56,244 bases of DNA from Planctomycetota bacterium (GTDB taxonomy: Bacteria; Planctomycetota; Phycisphaerae; Phycisphaerales; UBA1924), in assembly GCA_018242605.1 (NCBI GenBank), contig JAFEBP010000013.1, positions 1-56,244 of the forward strand. The letters run 5' to 3'. The notes under the pieces were generated by a model. It searched no databases, had not been told where the DNA came from, and was given only the letters and a program-made list of their open reading frames with translations. Made by a program: the position numbers and the translations under genes. Below, piece after piece: positions 1 through 6,702 of the stretch; the first letter of the stretch is position 1; the number at the start of each line of letters is the position of its first letter.

Positions 1-53
1 CCGATTCCCCGCCGCGGCGTGCGGCGGGTTCCCACCTCAGATTGGAGATTCAC

Positions 54-629
54 ATGAGCAGCACCAAGTCCAAGTCCCCCGCCAAGAAGCCCGCCAGCGC
101 CGTCCGCAGCGCCAAGGCCGCCATCGACGCCGCCGCCAAGGCCCGCAAGGCCGCGGCGAACGAGATTCAGGCCCGCATCGCCCGGCTTGACGCCGAGATC
201 ACCGGAACGGATACCGACGGCCCCCACGCCGCAACGCCCGCGACCCCCGCCACCGCCGCCGAGACCGCCAAGGACGCGAACGGGGCCAACGTCCCCGCCA
301 AGGGCGGGAAGCGGGCCACGACCGCGAAGCCCCCCAAGCCCGCCAAGGAGCCCAAGGCGGCGAAGGTCAAGGCACCCAAGCCCCCCAAGGCCAAGCGCGT
401 CTCCTGCCTCGACGCCGCCGCGATGGTCATCGCCGAGAGCAAGGTCCCGATGCGGGCCACCGAGATGATTGCCGCGATGCAGGCCAAGCACCTGTGGTCG
501 AGCCCCGAAGGCAAGACCCCCGAGGCCACCTTGTACGCCGCCATCATCCGCGAGATCGCCGCCAAGGGGAACGCGGCGCGGTTCAAGAAGCACGACCGCG
601 GGGTCTTCGTCGCCGGGAAGGGGGCGTGA
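54..629 (+). CDS. HARE-HTH (winged-helix) DNA-binding protein with Lys/Ala/Pro-rich N-terminus
   Basis: The protein has about 191 residues. The first 115 or so are a low-complexity Lys/Ala/Pro tail like those of histone H1-type proteins. Residues about 120-190 form a globular domain that matches the HARE-HTH pattern (HB1, ASXL, restriction endonuclease): a helix with SCLDAAAMVIAE, then RATEMIAAMQ, then LYAAIIREIAAKG, ending in the basic wing RFKKHDRGVF. I chose the ATG at 54 over the in-frame TTG at 42 because GGAG at 44-47 sits 6 nt upstream. The gene precedes the next one by 3 nt and belongs to an integrated element. A DNA-binding or nucleoid-type role is inferred from the fold. A related domain appears in the gene at 53052. 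Confidence 0.75.
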   Translation: MSSTKSKSPAKKPASAVRSAKAAIDAAAKARKAAANEIQARIARLDAEITGTDTDGPHAATPATPATAAETAKDANGANVPAKGGKRATTAKPPKPAKEPKAAKVKAPKPPKAKRVSCLDAAAMVIAESKVPMRATEMIAAMQAKHLWSSPEGKTPEATLYAAIIREIAAKGNAARFKKHDRGVFVAGKGA

Positions 630-632
630 ACG

Positions 633-878
633 ATGAAACTCTCTGATATCACCGTCGGCGGCCGGTACACCGCCAAGGTCTCCGGCGTCCTTACCACCGT
701 CCGCGTGCTCGCTATCCGCGAGGTACCCAACTTCAACCGGGGCAACCCCCGCTGGCTGACGCGGGTGGATGTCATCAACGAACGCACCGGCCGCAAGACC
801 ACCTTCGCCTCCGCGGCGCGGCTGCGCCGTCCAGCGCCCGACGCGAACCCCCGGCCTATGGACGCCCCCGGCCACTAG
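633..878 (+). CDS. Small hypothetical protein of the integrated element
   Basis: An 81-residue protein that I do not recognise. It starts 3 nt after the stop of the HARE-HTH gene, so the two are probably cotranscribed. The N-terminal 60 residues look like a small beta-barrel (KLSDITVGGRYTAKVSG, then VRVLAIREV, then TRVDVINERTGRKTTF), the style of short phage or element proteins. The C-terminus is Pro/Ala-rich. Its last 4 nt overlap the 3' end of the opposite-strand gene. No function is proposed. Confidence 0.6.
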   Translation: MKLSDITVGGRYTAKVSGVLTTVRVLAIREVPNFNRGNPRWLTRVDVINERTGRKTTFASAARLRRPAPDANPRPMDAPGH

Positions 879-1198
879 CGCCCCGGCTTCCCGGCCCCAT
901 CGCCACCGCCCTGCAATGCTGCCCCGGCCGACGCCGGGGCGGCGTCACTGAGGGGCGCGGCCGCCAGCGGGGGCTTGGGCTTGGCGGCGGCCGCGCGTGT
1001 CGCATCCACGATGATCTGAATCACGAGAGTTCCGGCCATTATCCAGATCGCGGCCACGCAGACTACTTCCACACAACGGATGACCACCGCCGCCCGCCGC
1101 GACCACCGCACCCGCGGGGCGTGATCGGTTCCCGCTTCGCCCCCAACGCCAACCGCCTGCCCTTCCAGCCCGCTCGCCGCGTCCGTAACGTGCTCCAT
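875..1198 (-). CDS. Small single-pass membrane protein
   Basis: A 107-residue protein with one hydrophobic segment at about residues 36-64 (AAVVIRCVEVVCVAAIWIMAG and on), preceded by basic residues. A Pro/Ala-rich tail follows. The ATG at 1198 has GGAG about 7 nt upstream, which supports a real start. It lies downstream of, and on the same strand as, the HTH gene at 1260-1706. Small membrane proteins at such places in prophages can be holins, but nothing in the sequence shows this. Confidence 0.5.
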   Translation of the reverse strand: MEHVTDAASGLEGQAVGVGGEAGTDHAPRVRWSRRAAVVIRCVEVVCVAAIWIMAGTLVIQIIVDATRAAAAKPKPPLAAAPLSDAAPASAGAALQGGGDGAGKPGR

Positions 1199-1259
1199 GA
1201 CAATGCTCCGTGGTTCGCCCCCGGCCGCGGGGCGAGATGTGCGTGGCCGCGAGCGACGC

Positions 1260-1706
1260 CTACACCGCGCGCTGCCCGGCGTTGTACGAGTCCGGCTTCT
1301 GAGATCCGACCGTTTGCTCGAGGTGCTCGATGCGTTCGGCGAGGTGGTCCAACTCCATCGACTCGCGGCCGAACTTCAGCACCGCCGTCGATGCGGACAC
1401 CCGCGCCGCATGAGGCGCCGAGGGGTCGGAACTGATTTTGAGCAGTGTCTGCAGCGCCATCGGGGCGTACCTCGTCGCCATGCTCATCGCCTGCGTGAAC
1501 GTCTCGCGGCGGGCTTGGTTGAACGCCGCCTTGAAGTGCGGCAGGGTGAGCCATCGCCTCAACGTCCGCAGCGGCACGCCGCACTTCTCAGAGGCCAACG
1601 CGATCGTCGGCTCCCCGATCAACGCCGGGATTGCCCGCTCCTGCTTCAGCGTCAGTTTGGGGCCTTGGTCGTCCATACGGTGCCGCCGAATGCCATTCGT
1701 TGCCAC
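1260..1706 (-). CDS. Phage-type HTH protein (phBC6A51 / small-terminase-like)
   Basis: A 148-residue protein starting at GTG 1706, with AAGG a few nt upstream. An in-frame ATG lies 10 codons later. Residues about 18-55 form a homeodomain-like HTH (LTLKQERAIPALIG, then IALASEKCGVPLRTLRRWL, then FKAAFNQARRE), as in phBC6A51-type helix-turn-helix proteins and small terminase subunits. The middle is helical with a TLLKI and AARVSASTAVL pattern, and the C-terminus has a short coiled-coil stretch (LAERIEHLEQTVGS). This architecture is common in phage packaging-associated proteins of soil and marine bacteria. The terminase role is inferred, since no large terminase is visible here. Confidence 0.6.
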   Translation of the reverse strand: MATNGIRRHRMDDQGPKLTLKQERAIPALIGEPTIALASEKCGVPLRTLRRWLTLPHFKAAFNQARRETFTQAMSMATRYAPMALQTLLKISSDPSAPHAARVSASTAVLKFGRESMELDHLAERIEHLEQTVGSQKPDSYNAGQRAV

Positions 1707-1768
1707 CTAACCTTGCCGGATCACTGTCCGGGGACCCGTGAACACAACTCATTCAAGGATCGCTCGCC

Positions 1769-2368
1769 ATGCCGATCGCACCCAACGCGCTGTTTGAACA
1801 GGTTGGTCTTGCTTGCGCGGGAAGTTCTCGCTGGGGGACGCGGCCGAACACCGCCAGTGTGGGTGTATACGCCATCAGCCTCAGCCCCGATCCCAAAGCG
1901 TGCGCATCCCTTCCCGCGCCGAACTTCAGCGCCGTTCAGATCGCCAAGTGGATCGCACACGTGCCCGCGATGAGGCTGCGGGGCCAACCGCCCACGCCCG
2001 TGGCGATCGCGGACCACCTTCGTACGTTCTGGCACCCCGAGGAGACAATCGTGTACATCGGTAAGGCAACCTCTCTTTCCTCGAGGGTGCCTCAGTTCTT
2101 CGGTCACACGCTCGGTAACTCCAGCCCTCACAAGGGAGGACATTGGCTGAAGGCGCTTGTCAATCTTCAGGATCTTCACATCCACTGGGCGTGTTGCGAC
2201 AATGAATCCCAGGCTCGCGCTTACGAAGACGCGGCGTTGACCGCGTTCCGCAACCAAGTTCTCGCCTACCGAACCGATCTGCACGCGACCCCTGTAATAG
2301 CGATTCCCTTTGCGAACCGAACGCACGAGGGTCGCAAGCAAAGCGCGTTGTCCCCCGAGACCCTGTAG
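1769..2368 (+). CDS. GIY-YIG-like nuclease
   Basis: A 199-residue protein. The two beta-strands of a GIY-YIG core are visible as GVYAI (about residue 32) and VYIGKA (about residue 95). A following arginine (SSRVPQFFGH) and a later glutamate (ESQARAYEDAALTAF) sit where the catalytic Arg and metal-binding Glu usually fall. The gap between the GVY and YIG strands is unusually long, about 60 residues. AAGGA lies 9 nt before the ATG. The gene converges on the ParB-methyltransferase gene with an 8-nt spacer, so the pair could act as a nuclease-methylase couple, although convergent orientation argues against a simple operon. It could also be a homing or repair nuclease. Confidence 0.65.
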   Translation: MPIAPNALFEQVGLACAGSSRWGTRPNTASVGVYAISLSPDPKACASLPAPNFSAVQIAKWIAHVPAMRLRGQPPTPVAIADHLRTFWHPEETIVYIGKATSLSSRVPQFFGHTLGNSSPHKGGHWLKALVNLQDLHIHWACCDNESQARAYEDAALTAFRNQVLAYRTDLHATPVIAIPFANRTHEGRKQSALSPETL

Positions 2369-2376
2369 CGGCGAGA

Positions 2377-3696
2377 TCACGCGCCGCCTCCATGCCGCTC
2401 CGCCTTCTTCCCCGTGAACTGCTCCCATCGCTGCACGATCACGTCGCAGTACAGCGGGTCCAACTCCATCAGGAACGCGCGCCGGCCCTGCTGCTCCGCG
2501 GCCATCAGCGTGCTGCCCGAGCCGCCGAAGAGGTCCAGCACGTGCTCGCCCGCCTTGGACGAGTAGGACATTGCGCGGGCCGCCAGTTCCACCGGCTTCT
2601 CGGTGAGGTGCACCATGCTCTGCGGGTTGACCTTCTTGACGTGCCACAGGTCCGGCACGTTGTTGGGGCCGTAGAAGTGGTGCCCCGCCCCCTCGCGCCA
2701 GCCGTAGAAGCACCACTCGTGCGCCCCCATGAAGTCCTTGCGGGTCAGCACCGGGTGCTGCTTGTCCCAGATGATCGCCTGCGCGAAGTAGAGTTCGTTC
2801 GCCTTCAGCACCGGCGGGTAGTTGCCGCAGTTGGCGTAGCCGCCCCAGATGTAGAAGCACCCGCCGGGCACGAGCACGCGCGAGATGTTGCCGAACCACG
2901 CCGCCAGCAGGCGGTCGAACTCGGCGTCGCTCACGAAGTCGTTGGCGAGGGGGCGGTCCTTGGCGCGGAGTTTCTTGTGGGTGGCGCGGCCCTTCTCGGG
3001 GTAACGGTTCAGGTCCGCGCTCTGCTGGTCGTGCTGGTCAGCCTTGTCGGGCAGGGAGAAGGAACTGAGCCCCGCGACGATGGCGTTGTTGCTGCGCGGC
3101 TCGACTTTGACGTTGTACGGCGGATCTGTGTTCACGAGGTGGATCGGCTTGCCGTCCAGCAGGCGGTCCACGTCCGCGGGCAGGCTGCTGTCCCCACAGA
3201 GCAGGCGGTGGTTCCCCAGCACCCACAGGTCACCGGGCTGCGTCGTCGCGGCGTCCGGCGGCTCGGGCACGTCGTCGGGGTCGGTGAGGCCGGGGTTGCC
3301 GGGCGGGGCCATGATCTCGCCCAACTCCTCGGGCGTCCAGCCCAGCAGCCCGAGGTCGAAGTTCATCTCTTTGAGGTCGCCCAGTTCCAGCGGCAGAAGT
3401 TCCATGTCCCACTCCGCGATCGAGGCGGTCTGGTTGTCGGCGATGCGGTACGCCGCCGCCTGCGCCGGGGTCAGCCCCTCGGCCACGTGCACCGGCACCT
3501 GCGCCAACCCCAACTTCTGCGCCGCCTTCAGCCGCGTGTGGCCGACGATCACCACGCCGTCGCGGTCAATCACGAGCGGTTGGCGGAACCCGAACTCCCG
3601 CAGCGACTTGGCAACCACCTCGACGGCGGCCTCGTTCTTGCGGGGGTTGCGGTGGTAGGGCTTGACGGACTCGATGGGGCGGAGTTCAACGACCAT
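2377..3696 (-). CDS. ParB-domain / DNA adenine- or cytosine-N4 methyltransferase fusion
   Basis: A 439-residue protein. Residues 1-90 are a ParB-like nuclease/CTPase fold (IESVKPYHRNPRKN, then VVIVGHTRLKAAQ). A linker follows. The methylase part has motif IV TDPPYN near residue 190 and the SAM-binding motif I DLFGGSGS near residue 390. The order IV before I places it in the beta class of amino-methyltransferases. Such fusions are typical of phages and integrative elements, where they modify element DNA against host restriction. No cognate restriction enzyme is adjacent except the convergent GIY-YIG gene. An AT-rich patch around 3730-3746 may hold its promoter. Confidence 0.9.
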   Translation of the reverse strand: MVVELRPIESVKPYHRNPRKNEAAVEVVAKSLREFGFRQPLVIDRDGVVIVGHTRLKAAQKLGLAQVPVHVAEGLTPAQAAAYRIADNQTASIAEWDMELLPLELGDLKEMNFDLGLLGWTPEELGEIMAPPGNPGLTDPDDVPEPPDAATTQPGDLWVLGNHRLLCGDSSLPADVDRLLDGKPIHLVNTDPPYNVKVEPRSNNAIVAGLSSFSLPDKADQHDQQSADLNRYPEKGRATHKKLRAKDRPLANDFVSDAEFDRLLAAWFGNISRVLVPGGCFYIWGGYANCGNYPPVLKANELYFAQAIIWDKQHPVLTRKDFMGAHEWCFYGWREGAGHHFYGPNNVPDLWHVKKVNPQSMVHLTEKPVELAARAMSYSSKAGEHVLDLFGGSGSTLMAAEQQGRRAFLMELDPLYCDVIVQRWEQFTGKKAERHGGGA

Positions 3697-3999
3697 GGCG
3701 GGCTCCGGGGCGGGCGTGCATTACTGAGAACGCATTATCAATAATAGCCAGCGGCATGAGCGCTGCAAGAGGAGCGGCGGGATTCCCGGCGGGGACCACG
3801 CTCGATGTTCCAGCCCCGGCGGGCTTCGGCGACTGTGTCCACAAAGAGTCCTGTCGGATGGCACCTTCCGCGTGCGGCACAGCGAACCGGGCACCAACGT
3901 CTCAGCGACTTCAAACAAGAGAACGGCGTCGGGCTCGAGCGGATTGTCGAATCTCTCAAGCCATCGCCGGGGCCGCGCGAGCAGCAACTACTATCTTGG
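3697..3999. other. Intergenic spacer between methyltransferase and metalloprotease
   Basis: About 300 nt between divergently transcribed genes. An AT-rich patch near 3730-3746 stands out against the GC-rich background and could serve the methyltransferase promoter. The reading frame of the protease is open through 3805-3999, but that part lacks protein-like composition and precedes a clear signal peptide, so I treat it as untranslated. Confidence 0.4.
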
Positions 4000-5301
4000 A
4001 TGGTCCTGAGAGCCGCTGGTCGCGTCTTGCCATGGCTGGCGCTGGCCATCCCGGCCGGCTCATCAGCGGCTCCTCCGAATGCGGAGGCTGTCCCGGAACT
4101 GGTCGTGCCAGTGCAGGCGCTGCGAATCGCCGACGACGACGGCGCACGCCGCGCGGCCATCGAACCCGCCCAGGTGGCCCGATGGGTCGAGTACGCGAAC
4201 GGCGTCTACAAGGCGGCGGGGTTGAGGCTCGTGTTTGATCCCGAACACGGCGCATTCGACGATCTGCGTTCGACGCTCATCAACTCCGTGATGCCGGATG
4301 AGAACGCGACGCCGGAGTCGTTCCGAGACTCCGCGCAGCAGATCCGGGAGACATCGGCAAAGTACCCGGGGAGAATGGTGGTGCTATTTCGGCACGGGGC
4401 CGGGCCGAACCCGACGGGAAACGGCTTCTCTGACCGCAGCAGCCCTTGCGTCGTCATGCCCGGCTTTGAGTGCACGACGGCCTGCTCCCGCCAGAACATC
4501 GCGCTCTTTGCGCACGAGACGGGGCATTACTTCGGGCTTCGGCACACGTTCCGGTACAGGCACAAGACGGTGGCGGAGGCGGAACAGCACCTGCGCGATC
4601 TCGGCGGTGACCCCGCGGTGTTCGACCTGGATGGATTCGCGGACACAGCCCCCGATCCCGGCATCGATGAGGTTGGATGCAGCGAAGTCCTGACGGTGCG
4701 TCTCAACGGCATCGACCTGCCGCTCCCACGCGGCAACGTGATGGCGTACCTGGACAGCCCGACGCTGAGCATCTCCCCGCAGCAGGCCGCCCGCGTGCGA
4801 TGGGTGGCCCGTTGGCGAAAGGACCGCGGCATGGCACCTAGCAACTCCGCACCGGCCGGAGCAGGGACGACGGTATTGGAGTGCGAAGACCTGCCGTGGA
4901 CGGCCCGTGGCCTTGACGCCAAAGAGCAGCCGATGACAGACTTTGGGTGGTACGTGTGGAGTGGCGAACGTCAACTCCTCTGCATGGCGGACAGGGAGGG
5001 GGCGCAGATCACGATCCGGTTCCAAGTTCAAACCGGTGGCAGATATGCGGTGGACCTGTACGGCACGCTGGCCCCGGACTTTGGCATCATCAAGGTCCGC
5101 CTCGACGACGGCCTGCCATCGGCACCAATCAACCTGTATGCACCCGACGTGCTCGTGAGCGACAGGATCCCACTGGGGGACAAGATGCTCGCCAAGGGCG
5201 AACACCGGCTGACCGTGACCGTGTCCGGTCAGTGCAAGGAGTCCGCGGGATGGCGATTCGGATTGGACTGCGTGAAACTGCGGGCCCAGAAGGCAAAGTA
5301 G
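4000..5301 (+). CDS. Secreted zinc metalloprotease (metzincin, M43-like) with C-terminal jelly-roll-like domain
   Basis: A protein of about 433 residues. The ATG at 4000 opens a clear signal peptide (MVLRAAGRVLPWLALAIPAG, cut near SSAAP). The extended metzincin zinc site HETGHYFGLRH lies at residues 172-182. The Met-turn follows at about residue 246 (NVMAY), which fits pappalysin-like families with a Cys-rich surround. Residues about 290-433 form a separate beta-rich module beginning LECEDLPW and ending GLDCVKL, similar in style to carbohydrate-binding jelly rolls. The gene sits inside the integrated element with no partner on its strand, so it looks like cargo for extracellular proteolysis. 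The substrate is unknown. The open frame extends upstream to 3805. Confidence 0.85.
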   Translation: MVLRAAGRVLPWLALAIPAGSSAAPPNAEAVPELVVPVQALRIADDDGARRAAIEPAQVARWVEYANGVYKAAGLRLVFDPEHGAFDDLRSTLINSVMPDENATPESFRDSAQQIRETSAKYPGRMVVLFRHGAGPNPTGNGFSDRSSPCVVMPGFECTTACSRQNIALFAHETGHYFGLRHTFRYRHKTVAEAEQHLRDLGGDPAVFDLDGFADTAPDPGIDEVGCSEVLTVRLNGIDLPLPRGNVMAYLDSPTLSISPQQAARVRWVARWRKDRGMAPSNSAPAGAGTTVLECEDLPWTARGLDAKEQPMTDFGWYVWSGERQLLCMADREGAQITIRFQVQTGGRYAVDLYGTLAPDFGIIKVRLDDGLPSAPINLYAPDVLVSDRIPLGDKMLAKGEHRLTVTVSGQCKESAGWRFGLDCVKLRAQKAK

Positions 5302-5428
5302 TGGCCTCGCAGAACCGATCGGACGCGCTCTGCAACCCTCTGCGATATGGCGTCGCGCTGGTTGCTCCGAGCCTCTGAGACGTAGGGTCAGCCGACCCCC
5401 GGTATCAGCCCGCCATGCGGTCGGGCTT

Positions 5429-5474
5429 CTGACACAACCCCCAAATCCCATGCGGGAAACATGAGTTGTGTCAG
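5429..5474. repeat. 10-bp inverted repeat in element spacer
   Basis: CTGACACAAC at 5429-5438 is repeated in inverted form as GTTGTGTCAG at 5465-5474, 26 nt apart. Short direct repeats of TGTGATTTG type follow at about 5545-5560. The stretch 5302-5597 has no gene and lies just downstream of the excisionase-like gene. The repeats could be regulator or recombinase arm sites. They do not resemble a terminator, as no T-run follows. Confidence 0.4.
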
Positions 5475-5597
5475 TGTCAGGAGCTCGCACAGAATGCACA
5501 CAATGCACAGAAATGCCGGGGGCAGCACCGGGACCGGGTGTTTGCGTGATTTGTGTGATTTGTGCGCGGGGGTAGTGACCCCGCACAATCTCCCTTG

Positions 5598-6017
5598 TCA
5601 CCACCGCTTGTCCGCGCCATCCCGCCACGATCGAACCAGGGCTTCGAGGTCGGCCATCGACACTCGGACCGCACGACCAATCCGAACGATCGGGAACTCT
5701 CCGCCGCGGGAAGCGAGCCTCCAGACCGTCCGCTTGCTCACAGACAGATACTTCGCGGCCTCGGGTATGCTGACCAGCAAGCGATCGGGAGTCGCTTTCG
5801 TCGCAGGCTTCGCCTCCGGTGGGGGCGGCGTCGGTTTGGGGCGGGGGGCCACCGCAACGACCGGTTCCGGCGCGACAGGCGGCGGTTGTGACGCTGCCCG
5901 CTTCTTTGAACGCTCTTCCTGGCGCATGGCGCTGCCTTCTTCAAGAGCGACGACGAGTTCAAGAATGGACTCCGCCAGACTCCGGGCGGCGGCGGCTTCA
6001 CGGGCGGTGGGCTTCAT
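5598..6017 (-). CDS. Excisionase-like (MerR/helix_turn_helix_17 type) DNA-binding protein
   Basis: A 139-residue protein. The ATG at 6017 has AAGGAG just upstream. The open frame continues much further upstream, but without protein-like sequence. The N-terminal half is charged, then Pro/Ala-rich. The last 60 residues form an excisionase-type winged HTH: LLVSIPEAAKYLSVSKRTVWRL, then EFPIVRIGRAVRVSMADLEALV. Its position about 350 nt from the attachment-site remnant is where a recombination directionality factor is expected. No integrase is in the window, so it would have to lie beyond position 1. Confidence 0.7.
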   Translation of the reverse strand: MKPTAREAAAARSLAESILELVVALEEGSAMRQEERSKKRAASQPPPVAPEPVVAVAPRPKPTPPPPEAKPATKATPDRLLVSIPEAAKYLSVSKRTVWRLASRGGEFPIVRIGRAVRVSMADLEALVRSWRDGADKRW

Positions 6018-6166
6018 GGTGGACTCCTTGGCACCGCACCATCGCGCCGTTGCGGAGCACGCACATAAGCGTGCCCGTTGTGCTTGCCGAGGTGGGTCCC
6101 AATCCTCTGCGGAACGGGCGTCCCCTGCGATTCGATATTTGCCACGACACCCTCCCCACCACCACA

Positions 6167-6376
6167 TCATCGCCCTTTCGTCGGTGCCGCGGCTTTCACC
6201 ATCGCCAGCGCCCCCGCGCGTACAGGCTCCGGGAGGGCAACCGGGCACGCCGCGAGCCAGGCAGCGAGCGCGTCGGCGGCCGGTTTGGGCTCCGCACGGT
6301 GTGCGCCGGAATCTGCGCCGCCCGAATCGGAAACCCGCGTATTCTTCGGGGAATCTTGCGATTGTTCGAATCCCAT
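6167..6376 (-). CDS. Hypothetical element-border ORF overlapping the att remnant
   Basis: An ORF of about 69 residues. Its N-terminus MGFEQS is the antisense reading of a tRNA T-loop (TTCGAA), a familiar artefact at tRNA attachment sites. The C-terminal half (ADALAAWLAACPVALPEPVRAG) does look protein-like and helical. A real, shorter gene starting inside, or a gene fused across the junction at integration, is possible. No ribosome-binding site supports the start. Confidence 0.3.
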   Translation of the reverse strand: MGFEQSQDSPKNTRVSDSGGADSGAHRAEPKPAADALAAWLAACPVALPEPVRAGALAMVKAAAPTKGR

Positions 6377-6384
6377 CGGGGTCA
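6364..6384 (+). other. Putative attachment site: 3' remnant of a tRNA gene (attR)
   Basis: The stretch contains a canonical T-loop (GTTCGAATC), then a five-nt T-stem 3' strand (CCCAT), a seven-nt acceptor 3' strand (CGGGGTC) and a discriminator A. The matching 5' halves are absent: upstream sequence cannot pair as a T-stem. This is what integration into a tRNA 3' end leaves at the far border of an element. A terminator in tRNA orientation follows 21 nt later. The intact tRNA would lie left of this window. Confidence 0.55.
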
Positions 6385-6405
6385 TTCCGTCGTTCCAGAA
6401 TTGTG

Positions 6406-6441
6406 CCGCGGCCACCCCTGGGCCGCGGTTTCGTTGTTTTT
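6406..6441 (+). terminator. Rho-independent terminator, probably of the disrupted tRNA locus
   Basis: A perfect 8-bp stem CCGCGGCC / GGCCGCGG (6406-6413 and 6421-6428) with a 7-nt loop is followed by TTTCGTTGTTTTT. No plus-strand protein gene ends here, so it most likely terminated the tRNA whose 3' remnant lies just upstream. Confidence 0.7.
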
Positions 6442-6702
6442 GGGTCGGACGTTTGAGTAACCACCGACGAGTTGATCGGGCCGCGTGATTGGAGGATCGT
6501 TTTCGCGGCCGGGGGGCCATCAGAGGTGCACGGCTGTGGGAAGTGCGGGCGCCGTCGGCCGAATCGGAATCGCACCCCCAGAGGCCGGTCGGCCCAGAAG
6601 TTGATCGAGACTGGTCAGTTCGCCGGCGCGAACAGCGGCGGCCTCGGATAGACGATCGCCCAAATTGGGTTCTCGGCGCCCCCACCCCCGCGCCGGGCCG
6701 CA
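6442..6702. other. Spacer downstream of the kinase gene
   Basis: No convincing gene is seen. A weak hairpin CGGCGC...GCGCCG (6674-6695) lies just past the kinase stop and may help terminate the long minus-strand transcription unit. Together with 6377-6441 it forms the border between the element and the Tad locus. Confidence 0.35.

Noticed and set aside
2392..3744. Plus-strand ORF of 450 codons opposite the methyltransferase
   Set aside because: The minus strand carries ParB, DPPY and FGG motifs; the plus frame is Val/Arg-rich with no domain.
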